Below, piece after piece: positions 16,299 to 24,150 of a DNA stretch of 64,000 bases. How positions within the stretch are numbered: the first letter of the stretch is position 1; each line of letters opens with the position of its first letter. Source of the DNA: Fibrobacter sp. UWR3 (lineage in GTDB: Bacteria > Fibrobacterota > Fibrobacteria > Fibrobacterales > Fibrobacteraceae); the NCBI RefSeq assembly GCF_900143055.1, contig NZ_FRCW01000011.1, positions 1 through 64,000 of the forward strand. The letters run 5' to 3'. The notes under the pieces are model-generated. The model ran no database searches, was not told the origin of the DNA, and saw only the letters and a list, made by a program, of their open reading frames with translations. A program made the translations under genes and the position numbers.

Positions 16299-19200
16299 CT
16301 ACTTGCCTTCGACGAGTTCGGTGGCGAGTTTCTTCATACCCGGGAAATCCCACTTGCCGCTACCCAGCTTCGGGATGTTCTCGACGCTGAATACGCTCCC
16401 GGGCTGCATCAGGGGCGGCATGCCGGACTTGCGCAACTTGCGGGCGATATCTTCCGGGTCTTCCGCTTCCTTCACGAGCAGCACGATGCGTTCGCCCTTC
16501 GAGGAATCGGGCACTGCCGTGACGGCGAATTCCTTGCCGTCAAGAATCTTCGTTTCGCCGATGCGGAGTTCGACTGCGGTAAGCGAGATCATTTCTCCTC
16601 CGAGTTTCGCGAAGCGGCTGTATCGCCCGAGAATCTTCACGAATCCTTCTTCGGTAATGATGCACTTATCGCCGGTCTTGTACCAGCGCCTGCCTTCGGT
16701 AATAAAGACAACGTTGTTTGTCTTTTCCTCGTCCTTCAGGTAACCCTTCATCACCTGCGGGCCGGTAACGGCGAGCATGCCTTCGGCGCCTTGCGGCAGG
16801 AACTCGTTTGTCTCGGGGTCAATGATGGCGGCTACGGTACCGGGAGGCGGTATGCCGATGGTATCGGGGTCGCTGCATTTTTCCATGGTGAGGAAGTCAT
16901 CGAGCAGCACGTTGGGCGCGTTTATCGTCGCGAGCGGGGTAAGTTCCGTGCAGCCGTAGCCTTCGTAGATATCCTTGCCGAACTTGAGCTTGAACGCCTC
17001 GCGCATTTCGGGGCGCAGCTTTTCGGCACCCGCGATAATATAGCGGAGCGTATCGAGACACATCGGGTGTACCCAGCGGTTTATCGCAATCGCGCGCAGG
17101 AACGTGGGGGTGCCCATGAGGATGGTCGTCTTGTACTGGGCGCACACGCGGGCGAGCGTCTTGATGTCGGTCGGGTCAGGGCAGAGCACCATGGGCACGC
17201 CGTCAAGGAGGGGCAGGATAAACGTGAGCGTGAACCCGAACGAATGGAAAAGCGGGAGCAGTGCAGTCATCACGTCGGTACGGCACAGCTTGATGACGTT
17301 ATCGCCCTGGAGTGCGTTCGAGATTACGTTCTTGTGCGTGAGTTCGACGCCCTTGGGCGTACCTTCCGAGCCTGAACTGAATAGGATTACCGCATCGTCG
17401 GAGAGTTTTGCGGAAGTGAACCAGAGCGGCCTCAGGATGCTCTTGGGGCATGTGCGGATAATGAATGCCGAGACGAGTTTCCCGAGCGTCGTGAGTTTCT
17501 TTTCTTCGTCGTCCAGATAAATTATCTTGCACTTTTCTGCAATGTGGACAAATTCACCATTCTTGTTGCAGAGCTTGTCGAGGAAGGCGTGCGTCGTGAC
17601 GACGGTAGAAACTTCTGCCTTTTCGATGCAGCCGAGGATGGTGTCCACGGGGGAGGAATAGTTTAGGTTGACGCTCGTCTTGCCGGTGCCGAGAATCGAG
17701 ATAATCCCGAGTGCGGCGTCGCGGCTTGTCGGGAGCATGAACCCGATGTTCTTCTCGTTTCTCGCAATTGACCTGATTGCCTTGCCGAAGTGATGGCAAA
17801 GGCGAATCATGTCGTAGCCGTTCACGTGGTTGCCTGCGGGGTCTATGAGTATCGGGCGGCTACGGCGCTTGCGCATTGCCTTGAACCAGAGCGGGATGAT
17901 GGATTCGGAATGCTCCATCGCGAGGTTCCATATGTCGCTTCCGAGGTACTGCAGGTCCTTGCGGATTTCTTTTTCGGATGCGCTTGTGGGGAGCGGCTTG
18001 GAGAACCCGACGCTTATCACGCGGTTGAACGCCTGCGGGCGCATCACGCATTCGGATGCCTGGCTGTAGCGGCTGCCCCAGAGCCCCTGGATGTAGAACG
18101 GGATTATCTGCGCGCCCGTGTTCTCGATTGCCTTGCTGTAGTCGAGCGAGAACTTTGAAACAAACGGTGTCTTGGAAACTTCGCCTTCGGGGAAGATTAC
18201 CACTGCCTCGCCGTTCAGGAGCGCCTTGCGGATTTGTTCCATGGCGGGGGCGGGGTCGCGGCGGTTAATGTCTATCACGTATTTCCCGTGCATGAACCAG
18301 CGCTGGTACCAGTCGGCAAACGTGTTGCGGTTGCTTGCGAGGCGTAGCGGGCGTGGCGATGCCATCTGGAGTACAGCCCAGTCAATAAAGCTGAAGTGCG
18401 GGCCAACAAGAAGAACGGGGCCTGTTTCGGGAATGTTCTCGACTCCCTTCACGATAAAGCGGTAGCGGAACACGAAGGCGAACGCGAAGCGGAGCGACGC
18501 GCGCAGGAGCGTCATGGGGGTCTGCTTCAGGTTCATGATAAAGCACAGCGCGAGGATTACCGCAAGAATCATGAAGCAGTAATCGAGCGTAATTGGCGTG
18601 AATATCAGGAGCAGCGTCTGCCCGCCCATGATGAGCACGAGGAACGCCATCTGAATCATGTTCGCGACGGCGTGTATGCGGCCTGCGGTATCGGGGCGCG
18701 TGAAACTTTGGAGAACCGTCCGCAATATCACAAAGCCTGCGCCGGTGCTGAACCCGATGATGCCGTAGAGAACTGCCTGCAGCCAGTCGTTGTGCACGAA
18801 CGGGATGGCGAACATCGTGATGGCGGAAGCGGCCGCGGCAAACGGGATGAGCCCGGTTTCGACAAAGCCCTTGGAAGCCCAGCTGGCGGAAAGTGCACCG
18901 ACAAAGTAACCCGCGGCAACGATGAACATCGATATGGGAATGACCGCCGTGTTGAGCATGTCGTTCATGCTCTGGATGAGTATGAGGAATATCTGCGTTA
19001 CGCCCCAGAAGGCGGTGAGCCCGAGGATGGCGAGCCGCACGATGGGGTGGCTCCAGGTGGCGGAAAAATTGCGCATGGGGGAGCGCATCTTGAGTTCGTT
19101 GTGCGATACGCCCGCGCGGATGAAGAATGCGGCGAGGGTCGAAAGTGCGCTGAGCCCGAGATAAATCCAGAGCGTAAGGTCGATGCTTACCGGGGAATCG

Positions 19201-19691
19201 GGGCGGCCCGAAAGCCCCATCGCGAAAAACGCCGCACCCGCGGTGCCGAGCACGGAGAGTGCCATGTACCACGAGTTTATTTTCACGAGGTCCTCGTTCT
19301 TGACGATTTCCTTCATTATCCCGAGTTTTGCCGGAGTGAGGACCGCGAGGAACACGCCGTATAGGCCCAGCAGGCCATAGGCCACCCATTCCGCACCCGC
19401 GACGTAGCACACGACAATCGCGATGACGGAGGCGAGCATGCCCACGGACGACCACGCCATCACGCGGCCCTTGTGGTAGTGGCCCGCGAAGTAGCTTGCC
19501 GCTGGCATCATGAAGATGCTCGGGGCAAAGATGGCGACCTGCAAAAGCATGCTGCGCCACCAGAAGGCGGAACCTTCGAACGAGAAGGAGAGCCAACGTT
19601 GGAAATGGACGAACAGGCCCATCTGAACGAAAATGCTGCAAAAGACAAACAGCAAAAACAACGGGGCACTCGGATACTTGCTCAGTTTCAT
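16299..19691 (-). CDS. Trifunctional MFS lysophospholipid flippase / acyltransferase / acyl-ACP ligase (LplT-Aas-like)
   Basis: The 1,130-residue protein fuses three domains. Residues ~1-400 form a 12-helix MFS transporter like LplT. Residues ~420-620 are a PlsC-type acyltransferase with HFSFID (HX4D, near 430) and FPEGE (near 500). Residues ~640-1,125 are an AMP-forming acyl-acyl carrier protein ligase with ILFSSGSEGTPKGVE (near 775) and a YKTGD motif. In E. coli LplT and Aas are separate and re-acylate lysophosphatidylethanolamine at the inner membrane; here one polypeptide would flip and repair it. The ATG at 19691 has AGAGGA three bases upstream and is preferred over an in-frame ATG 21 bases earlier. 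Confidence 0.85.
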   Translation of the reverse strand: MKLSKYPSAPLFLLFVFCSIFVQMGLFVHFQRWLSFSFEGSAFWWRSMLLQVAIFAPSIFMMPAASYFAGHYHKGRVMAWSSVGMLASVIAIVVCYVAGAEWVAYGLLGLYGVFLAVLTPAKLGIMKEIVKNEDLVKINSWYMALSVLGTAGAAFFAMGLSGRPDSPVSIDLTLWIYLGLSALSTLAAFFIRAGVSHNELKMRSPMRNFSATWSHPIVRLAILGLTAFWGVTQIFLILIQSMNDMLNTAVIPISMFIVAAGYFVGALSASWASKGFVETGLIPFAAAASAITMFAIPFVHNDWLQAVLYGIIGFSTGAGFVILRTVLQSFTRPDTAGRIHAVANMIQMAFLVLIMGGQTLLLIFTPITLDYCFMILAVILALCFIMNLKQTPMTLLRASLRFAFAFVFRYRFIVKGVENIPETGPVLLVGPHFSFIDWAVLQMASPRPLRLASNRNTFADWYQRWFMHGKYVIDINRRDPAPAMEQIRKALLNGEAVVIFPEGEVSKTPFVSKFSLDYSKAIENTGAQIIPFYIQGLWGSRYSQASECVMRPQAFNRVISVGFSKPLPTSASEKEIRKDLQYLGSDIWNLAMEHSESIIPLWFKAMRKRRSRPILIDPAGNHVNGYDMIRLCHHFGKAIRSIARNEKNIGFMLPTSRDAALGIISILGTGKTSVNLNYSSPVDTILGCIEKAEVSTVVTTHAFLDKLCNKNGEFVHIAEKCKIIYLDDEEKKLTTLGKLVSAFIIRTCPKSILRPLWFTSAKLSDDAVILFSSGSEGTPKGVELTHKNVISNALQGDNVIKLCRTDVMTALLPLFHSFGFTLTFILPLLDGVPMVLCPDPTDIKTLARVCAQYKTTILMGTPTFLRAIAINRWVHPMCLDTLRYIIAGAEKLRPEMREAFKLKFGKDIYEGYGCTELTPLATINAPNVLLDDFLTMEKCSDPDTIGIPPPGTVAAIIDPETNEFLPQGAEGMLAVTGPQVMKGYLKDEEKTNNVVFITEGRRWYKTGDKCIITEEGFVKILGRYSRFAKLGGEMISLTAVELRIGETKILDGKEFAVTAVPDSSKGERIVLLVKEAEDPEDIARKLRKSGMPPLMQPGSVFSVENIPKLGSGKWDFPGMKKLATELVEGK

Positions 19692-19871
19692 AAATCCTCT
19701 AGAGTTACCCAAAGTTAGTATTATGGGTATGTTTATCCACGAGTCTGTAGTTTACATTAAACTTACTTTTTAGTGACGGGGCGCCCGATTCGTTTATTGT
19801 TGGCAAGTGTTTCCATATAAACGCAAAATTTTTTAAATTTTCTTACCCGAAACCCGGATTGAAGGTAACCG

Positions 19872-21485
19872 ATGAGCGAAGATATTTTGTCAAAAATCGT
19901 ACGCATGCGCCGCGAGGATATCGAGCGGCTGGGCCTGAATTTCGGAATAGAGATTCCGGAGAAGCGACGCCGCGGGCACATCGAGTTCCTCGGGACGCCG
20001 GGTGCCATTCTCGAAGTCAAGCGTGCATCGCCCTCGAAGGGTGACATCGCTCCGGACCTTGACCCGGTTGGGCTTGCCAGTACGTATGCGGATGCACACG
20101 CCCAGGCGGTTTCGGTGCTGACCGAAGGCAATTTTTTCAAGGGAACGCTCCGCGACCTGATTGCGGTCGCCGATTCGATGGAAGAACGCGTAAAGAAGGG
20201 ACTGCACGCCTGCGCCGTTTTGCGCAAGGACTTTCTTTTGTTCGAAGACGAAATCGATATCGCGTACCGTTGCGGTGCTGATGCTGTGCTCCTGATTGCA
20301 AGAATCCTGGATGACGGACAACTTATTAAAATGGCGAAGCGTGCCCAGGGCCTCGGGATACAGGCGTTTGTCGAGGTCCGCGAGAAGGACGACTTCCGGA
20401 AGTTGGATGTTGTTCTGGAGGCGCTCGGGGCAGATGCCGTGAAGACGATTGTCGCGGGCGTGAACTCGCGCGATCTCGCTACGTTCCATACCGACCCGCT
20501 GGTTCCTGCTGCGGTGCGCGGTAAGTTGCCGGCGAAGGCGGTTTTTGAATCGGGCATACTGAGCGCGGGCGATGCAGCGTATGCACGCAACCTCGGGTTC
20601 ACGGGAATCCTTGTGGGCGAGGCTGTCGCGAAGAACCCGCCGCTCGCGAAAGAAGTTGTGGCTGCGTTCGAAAGCGGGTGCGAAAATGCCCGCGGCAAGT
20701 TCTGGAAAAAGTTCGCGGAACGCAGGGATGCCAAAAGGTTTTCCGCAAAGTTCCCTGAGCTTGCCGAAGGGAGCGTGCGGCCTCATCCGCTTGTTAAAAT
20801 CTGCGGCATCACACGCGAAGAAGACGGCATGCTTGCCGCTGAACTCGGTGCCGACATGCTGGGCTTTGTATTCAGCACTACCAAGCGCTTGACAACTGAA
20901 GAATTCGTGCGCGGTTTCGCTGCGAAAATTCGCTTGTGTCATCCTGAGCGTAGTGTTAACGGAGTCGAAGAATCTCCGCTCCTCGTCGGCGTCATCACTG
21001 ACCCGGATTCTCCCGAAGGCAAGACCGCCATCAGGCTCGCCCAGGAAGGCGTCTTGGATGCGGTGCAGCTTCACGGAATCGAGCCGACAAAGTGCCTGGA
21101 GCTGGCGGATGATAAGGTCACTGAGCTTGTCGAAGGGACAAATAAAGTTGGAATTCCCTACTACTGCGCTGCCCGCGTAGGTGCTCCCGAGGATTTCAAT
21201 TACGTCACTGCCCTCCGCAGGAACGGCGAACCCCGCATCTTGCTGGACGCGAAAGTCGAAGGCATTCCCGGCGGCACCGGAAAGACCATTCCCGAATCAT
21301 TACTGCGAGAAAAAGTGGGCGACCTGCCGCTTTGGCTTGCGGGCGGTATAAACCCCGAAAACGTGGGCGAAATCGTGGCCAAATTCCGTCCCGAACTTAT
21401 CGATGTATCCAGCGGCGTCGAAGACGCACTGGGAATCAAAAATGCGGAAAAAATGCGCAAACTGTTCGAAATTTTGCAAAAATAG
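19872..21485 (+). CDS. trpCF: Bifunctional indole-3-glycerol-phosphate synthase / phosphoribosylanthranilate isomerase
   Basis: The TrpC half (~1-260) shows the catalytic Lys motif EVKRASPSKG, LRKDFL and GVNSRDL. The TrpF half starts near residue 305 with VKICGITREED (catalytic Cys) and ends with LLDAKVEG (catalytic Asp) and LAGGINPENV. The two consecutive (beta/alpha)8 barrels carry out steps 3 and 4 of tryptophan synthesis, as in E. coli TrpC(F). Three segments do not belong to the family: the linker FPELAEG, CHPERSVNGVEES near 355-368, and VTELVEGTNK near 416-425. Each is the translation of an intergenic repeat inserted in frame. All catalytic motifs survive, so the enzyme is probably active. 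GAAGG precedes the ATG. Confidence 0.93.
   Translation: MSEDILSKIVRMRREDIERLGLNFGIEIPEKRRRGHIEFLGTPGAILEVKRASPSKGDIAPDLDPVGLASTYADAHAQAVSVLTEGNFFKGTLRDLIAVADSMEERVKKGLHACAVLRKDFLLFEDEIDIAYRCGADAVLLIARILDDGQLIKMAKRAQGLGIQAFVEVREKDDFRKLDVVLEALGADAVKTIVAGVNSRDLATFHTDPLVPAAVRGKLPAKAVFESGILSAGDAAYARNLGFTGILVGEAVAKNPPLAKEVVAAFESGCENARGKFWKKFAERRDAKRFSAKFPELAEGSVRPHPLVKICGITREEDGMLAAELGADMLGFVFSTTKRLTTEEFVRGFAAKIRLCHPERSVNGVEESPLLVGVITDPDSPEGKTAIRLAQEGVLDAVQLHGIEPTKCLELADDKVTELVEGTNKVGIPYYCAARVGAPEDFNYVTALRRNGEPRILLDAKVEGIPGGTGKTIPESLLREKVGDLPLWLAGGINPENVGEIVAKFRPELIDVSSGVEDALGIKNAEKMRKLFEILQK
20752..20772. repeat. Intergenic-type repeat inside trpCF, insertion 1
   Basis: CCTGAGCTTGCCGAAGGGA is a form of the CTGAGCTTGTCGAAG repeat half. 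It lies in the linker between the TrpC and TrpF barrels and encodes PELAEG. Confidence 0.6.
20937..20976. repeat. Intergenic-type repeat inside trpCF, insertion 2
   Basis: TGTCATCCTGAGCGTAGTG followed by GGAGTCGAAGAATCT is the full-length version of the dispersed repeat. It encodes CHPERSVNGVEES between a helix and the next strand (LVGVI) of the TrpF barrel. Confidence 0.75.
21117..21140. repeat. Intergenic-type repeat inside trpCF, insertion 3
   Basis: GTCACTGAGCTTGTCGAAGG encodes VTELVEG and lies in a surface loop of the TrpF barrel before the YYCAARV strand. Confidence 0.7.
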
Positions 21486-21531
21486 GCGTTTTTGACTAAA
21501 TTTTAATTTACAAAAATTTGCTTGTAACCTA

Positions 21532-21560
21532 TTGACAGACAAGGAATTAGTATATATATT
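21532..21560 (+). promoter_or_regulatory. Strong promoter of the trpB-A-E-GD transcript
   Basis: TTGACA (21532-21537), a 17-bp spacer and TATATT (21555-21560) match the sigma-70 consensus. Transcription would start near 21567, just before leader element 1. A weaker second candidate, TTGCCG (21712) with a 17-bp spacer and TAATTT (21735), precedes trpL. Confidence 0.8.
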
Positions 21561-21572
21561 GAATTTCATAAG

Positions 21573-21690
21573 GATGAAACGGGCAATCCGCTCTGGCCGC
21601 TAGCGGCAGGGTTCTCGGGAAAAGGGATTCAGGACTTGCCTTTTCATCTAGTGTTTCAGAAGGCTCCTCCGGGGGCCTTCAATTTTTTTT
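21573..21690 (+). ncRNA. Structured leader element 1 with terminator
   Basis: GATGAAACGGGCAA (21573-21586) can pair with TTGCCTTTTCATC (21636-21648) to close a multi-arm structure holding a GCCGC-TA-GCGGC hairpin (21596-21607). A terminator follows: GAAGGC (21659-21664) pairs with GCCTTC (21675-21680), then eight T. An ATG at 21574 opens a 9-codon frame (MKRAIRSGR) without Trp. The outer stem resembles that of the trpL leader downstream (GATGAATTCTGCAA pairing with a TTCATC arm), so it may be a diverged duplicate, an attenuator for another signal, or a terminated small RNA. Confidence 0.5.
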
Positions 21691-21747
21691 CAAAAATTTT
21701 GGGGCGACCCCTTGCCGCCAAAAAGATACATTCCTAATTTTGGCAAC

Positions 21748-21804
21748 ATGAAGATGAATTCTGCAATCCGTTTCAACCGTTGGTGGTGGGGCTCTAGAAC
21801 ATAG
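21748..21804 (+). CDS. trpL: Tryptophan leader peptide
   Basis: The 18-residue frame reads MKMNSAIRFNRWWWGSRT. Three consecutive Trp codons (21781-21789) lie just before the stop at 21802-21804. A run of Trp codons in a short ORF directly upstream of a terminator and trpB is the classical signature of ribosome-mediated transcription attenuation. The second ATG (21754) may also be used. Too short for normal ORF searches. Confidence 0.85.
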   Translation: MKMNSAIRFNRWWWGSRT

Positions 21805-21887
21805 AGTCCGGTTTTGCTGATTTCATCAAGTGCTTAAAATCAAGAATTGAAAAAGGCTTTCGGACTCCCGAAGGCCTTTAATTTTTT
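21804..21887 (+). terminator. trp attenuator: antiterminator and terminator
   Basis: Terminator: AAAGGCTTTCGG (21852-21863) pairs over 12 bp with CCGAAGGCCTTT (21868-21879), followed by a T-run to 21887. Antiterminator: GAGTCCG (21804-21810) is exactly complementary to CGGACTC (21861-21867), which overlaps the terminator's left arm and loop. The 5' antiterminator strand begins at the last base of the trpL stop codon. A ribosome that finishes trpL would cover it and allow termination; a ribosome stalled at the Trp codons would leave it free. Confidence 0.85.
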
Positions 21888-21929
21888 ACCCCGAGAACCT
21901 TTAACCACTAACCACTGCTCACTAACCCT

Positions 21930-23204
21930 ATGACTTCTACAACTTCTAACAACGGTTTCTTTGACAAGTTCGGTGGCAAGTACGTTGCCGAAATCATCCG
22001 TCGCCCGCTCGACGATCTCGAAGCGGCGTTCAACAAGTACATCCACGATCCGGAATTCCTCGAGGAGTTGCACGTTATCCAGCGCGACTACATTGGCCGC
22101 GAGACTCCGCTGTACTTCGCCCCGACCGCGACCGAACTCCTAGGCGGTGCGCAGATTTACATCAAGCTCGAAGGCCTTGCCAACACGGGCGCCCACAAGA
22201 TCAACAACGCCATCGGTCAGTGCTTGCTCGCAAAGAAGATGGGCAAGACCCGCATTATTGCGGAGACGGGTGCCGGCCAGCACGGGCTCGCTACCGCAGC
22301 CGCTTGCGCCAAACTCGGGCTCGAATGCGTCGTGTACATGGGCGAGGTTGACGTGCGCCGCCAGCAGCCGAACGTGGCGACCATGGAAATGTACGGTGCC
22401 AAGGTCGTGCCGGTCACGAGCGGTAGCCGCACCCTGAAGGATGCCGTGAACGAAGCCATGCGCGACTGGGCTACGAATTTCAAGAACACGCATTATGTGC
22501 TCGGTTCTGCCCTCGGTCCGGCTCCGTTCCCGGATATCGTGCGTACGTTCCAGTCCATCATCGGCGAAGAAGTCAAGCGCCAGGCCGCAGAACGCAACAT
22601 CGACATTGCCGCGATCGTTGCCTGCGTGGGTGGCGGTAGCAACTCCATCGGCGTGTTCACCCCGTTTATCGAAGACAAGAACGTGCGCCTGATTGGTGCG
22701 GAAGCGGGTGGCATCGGCCCGAACGTGGGCGAGAACGCATCCCGCATGACAGGTAACGCGAGCCGCGAAGGCATTCTGCAGGGTTACAAGAGCCGCTTCC
22801 TCATCGATGAAGACGGCCAGTCTATGCCGACCCGCTCCATTTCGGCAGGTCTTGACTACATGGGAATCGGGCCGCAACTCGCCGCCCTCGGCGAATCGGG
22901 CCGCGTGGAATTCACGAGCATTCTCGACAAGGAAGCTCTGGAAGCTGTGAAGTTCTTTGCCCGCAATGAAGGCATTCTCTTTGCGCTCGAAAGTGCGCAC
23001 GCGGGTGCCGCCGCCATGAAGATTGCGAAGGAACTCCCGAAGGACAAGGCGCTCGTCATCAACATGAGTGGCCGCGGCGACAAGGACATCTTTATCACGA
23101 GCCCGGTATTCCGACCCGAAAAGTGGAAGGAATTCCTGAAGGCCGAACTCAAGCGCCTCGAAAACAACGAGGACATCCACGACGCGGAGATTATGAACAA
23201 ATAG
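21930..23204 (+). CDS. trpB: Tryptophan synthase beta chain
   Basis: The 424-residue protein makes Trp from indole and serine with PLP. The PLP lysine motif is GAHKINN near residue 88-92, with ETGAGQHG and the phosphate-binding GGGSNSIG near 230. HAGAAAMK and SGRGDKD occur as in canonical TrpB1. Length is normal (~400). It is the first gene after the attenuator and works in the alpha2-beta2 complex with TrpA. The start ATG at 21930 lies 42 bases after the attenuator T-run; a CACTAACC-rich tract fills the gap and no strong ribosome binding site is visible. Confidence 0.97.
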   Translation: MTSTTSNNGFFDKFGGKYVAEIIRRPLDDLEAAFNKYIHDPEFLEELHVIQRDYIGRETPLYFAPTATELLGGAQIYIKLEGLANTGAHKINNAIGQCLLAKKMGKTRIIAETGAGQHGLATAAACAKLGLECVVYMGEVDVRRQQPNVATMEMYGAKVVPVTSGSRTLKDAVNEAMRDWATNFKNTHYVLGSALGPAPFPDIVRTFQSIIGEEVKRQAAERNIDIAAIVACVGGGSNSIGVFTPFIEDKNVRLIGAEAGGIGPNVGENASRMTGNASREGILQGYKSRFLIDEDGQSMPTRSISAGLDYMGIGPQLAALGESGRVEFTSILDKEALEAVKFFARNEGILFALESAHAGAAAMKIAKELPKDKALVINMSGRGDKDIFITSPVFRPEKWKEFLKAELKRLENNEDIHDAEIMNK

Positions 23205-23272
23205 ACGAAAGAATTTTCATTTTCTCGTATTTAAGGATAAATCCAATTAATAAACAATTAAACTTTGACTAT

Positions 23273-23366
23273 AAGGAGAAGACCAAGCAATGCTTCTAGA
23301 TGAAGTAGATTGAAATTAAGCTCTTTCGTCTATCGTCTACCAGCGAAGCGGTCTATCGTCTAATCT
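23273..23366 (+). promoter_or_regulatory. Displaced ribosome binding site, 7-codon ORF and short repeats before trpA
   Basis: A strong AAGGAG (23273-23278) precedes an ATG (23290) that opens only MLLDEVD and a stop. trpA starts 53 bases after that stop with no ribosome binding site of its own. The gap contains two copies of GTCTATCGTCTA (23328-23339, 23351-23362). This may be a coupling leader, or an insertion that separated trpA from its original start. Confidence 0.4.
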
Positions 23367-24119
23367 ATGAACTTAATGTCTCATCTCATTGCCGGGTTCC
23401 CGGACGCAGAAACTTCTATTGCCATCGCCGACGCTCTCGTGAAGGGTGGCGCCAACATCCTTGAAATCCAGCTCGCGTTTAGTGACCCGAGCGCCGACGG
23501 TCCCGCTATCCAGACGGCCTCTACCGTCGCTCTCGAGAAGGGTTACTCCACCAAGCAGGGGCTTGAAGTCGTGAAGAAGATTCACGAACGCCACCCCGAA
23601 ACGCCGATTTACATCATGACCTACGGCTCACTTGCCTTTACGCCGGGTATAGACAACTTTGTACGTATGTGCAAGGACGCGGGTGTTTCGGCCTGCATTA
23701 TTCCCGACCTGCCGTTCGATTGCGACGAGGGCCTCACCGAAGCCTGCAAGAAGCACGGCCTCGAAAACATCCCGGTGGCAGCGCCCAGCATGACGAAGGA
23801 ACGCCTCGAAACGATGGCCTCCAAGGGTTTCAAGTACATCTACGCTGCCCTCCGCGCGGGCACGACCGGCAGCGAAACCACGATTGACCAGGCGACGCTC
23901 GACTTTATCGACACGGTCGGTAAGGGCGGCGCGAAGGTGCTCGGCGGCTTCGGTATCCGTAACGGCGAACAGTCCAAGGTGCTCAGCAAGCACGTGTATG
24001 CCGTTGTCGCGGGTTCCGTTTTCGTGAACATCGTGCTCGGCAACGAAGACTCTGCCGAAGGCCGCAAGAAGGCGATTGCCGAAATCGAGGCGAAGGCCAA
24101 GGAACTTACCCAATTCTAG
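23367..24119 (+). CDS. trpA: Tryptophan synthase alpha chain
   Basis: The 250-residue barrel cleaves indole-3-glycerol phosphate to indole for TrpB. The catalytic Glu is in LEIQLAFSDPSADGP (near 31) with the catalytic Asp in the following DGP motif, and the GFGIRNGEQ phosphate-binding loop is near 195. The protein starts directly at strand 1 (LMSHLIAGFPD), matching the shorter TrpA subgroup that has LMTHxxxGYPS rather than the E. coli type. An in-frame stop directly upstream excludes a longer N-terminus. It lies 162 bp after trpB in the same transcription unit. Confidence 0.93.
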   Translation: MNLMSHLIAGFPDAETSIAIADALVKGGANILEIQLAFSDPSADGPAIQTASTVALEKGYSTKQGLEVVKKIHERHPETPIYIMTYGSLAFTPGIDNFVRMCKDAGVSACIIPDLPFDCDEGLTEACKKHGLENIPVAAPSMTKERLETMASKGFKYIYAALRAGTTGSETTIDQATLDFIDTVGKGGAKVLGGFGIRNGEQSKVLSKHVYAVVAGSVFVNIVLGNEDSAEGRKKAIAEIEAKAKELTQF

Positions 24120-24150
24120 GGAATCAGGAATTTTAAAACAAGAGGATCAT

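Noticed and set aside
23367-24119. trpA as a 5'-truncated pseudogene
   Set aside because: The start fits the short TrpA subgroup (LMxHLxxGxP) and both catalytic acidic residues are present, so only the upstream gap is odd.
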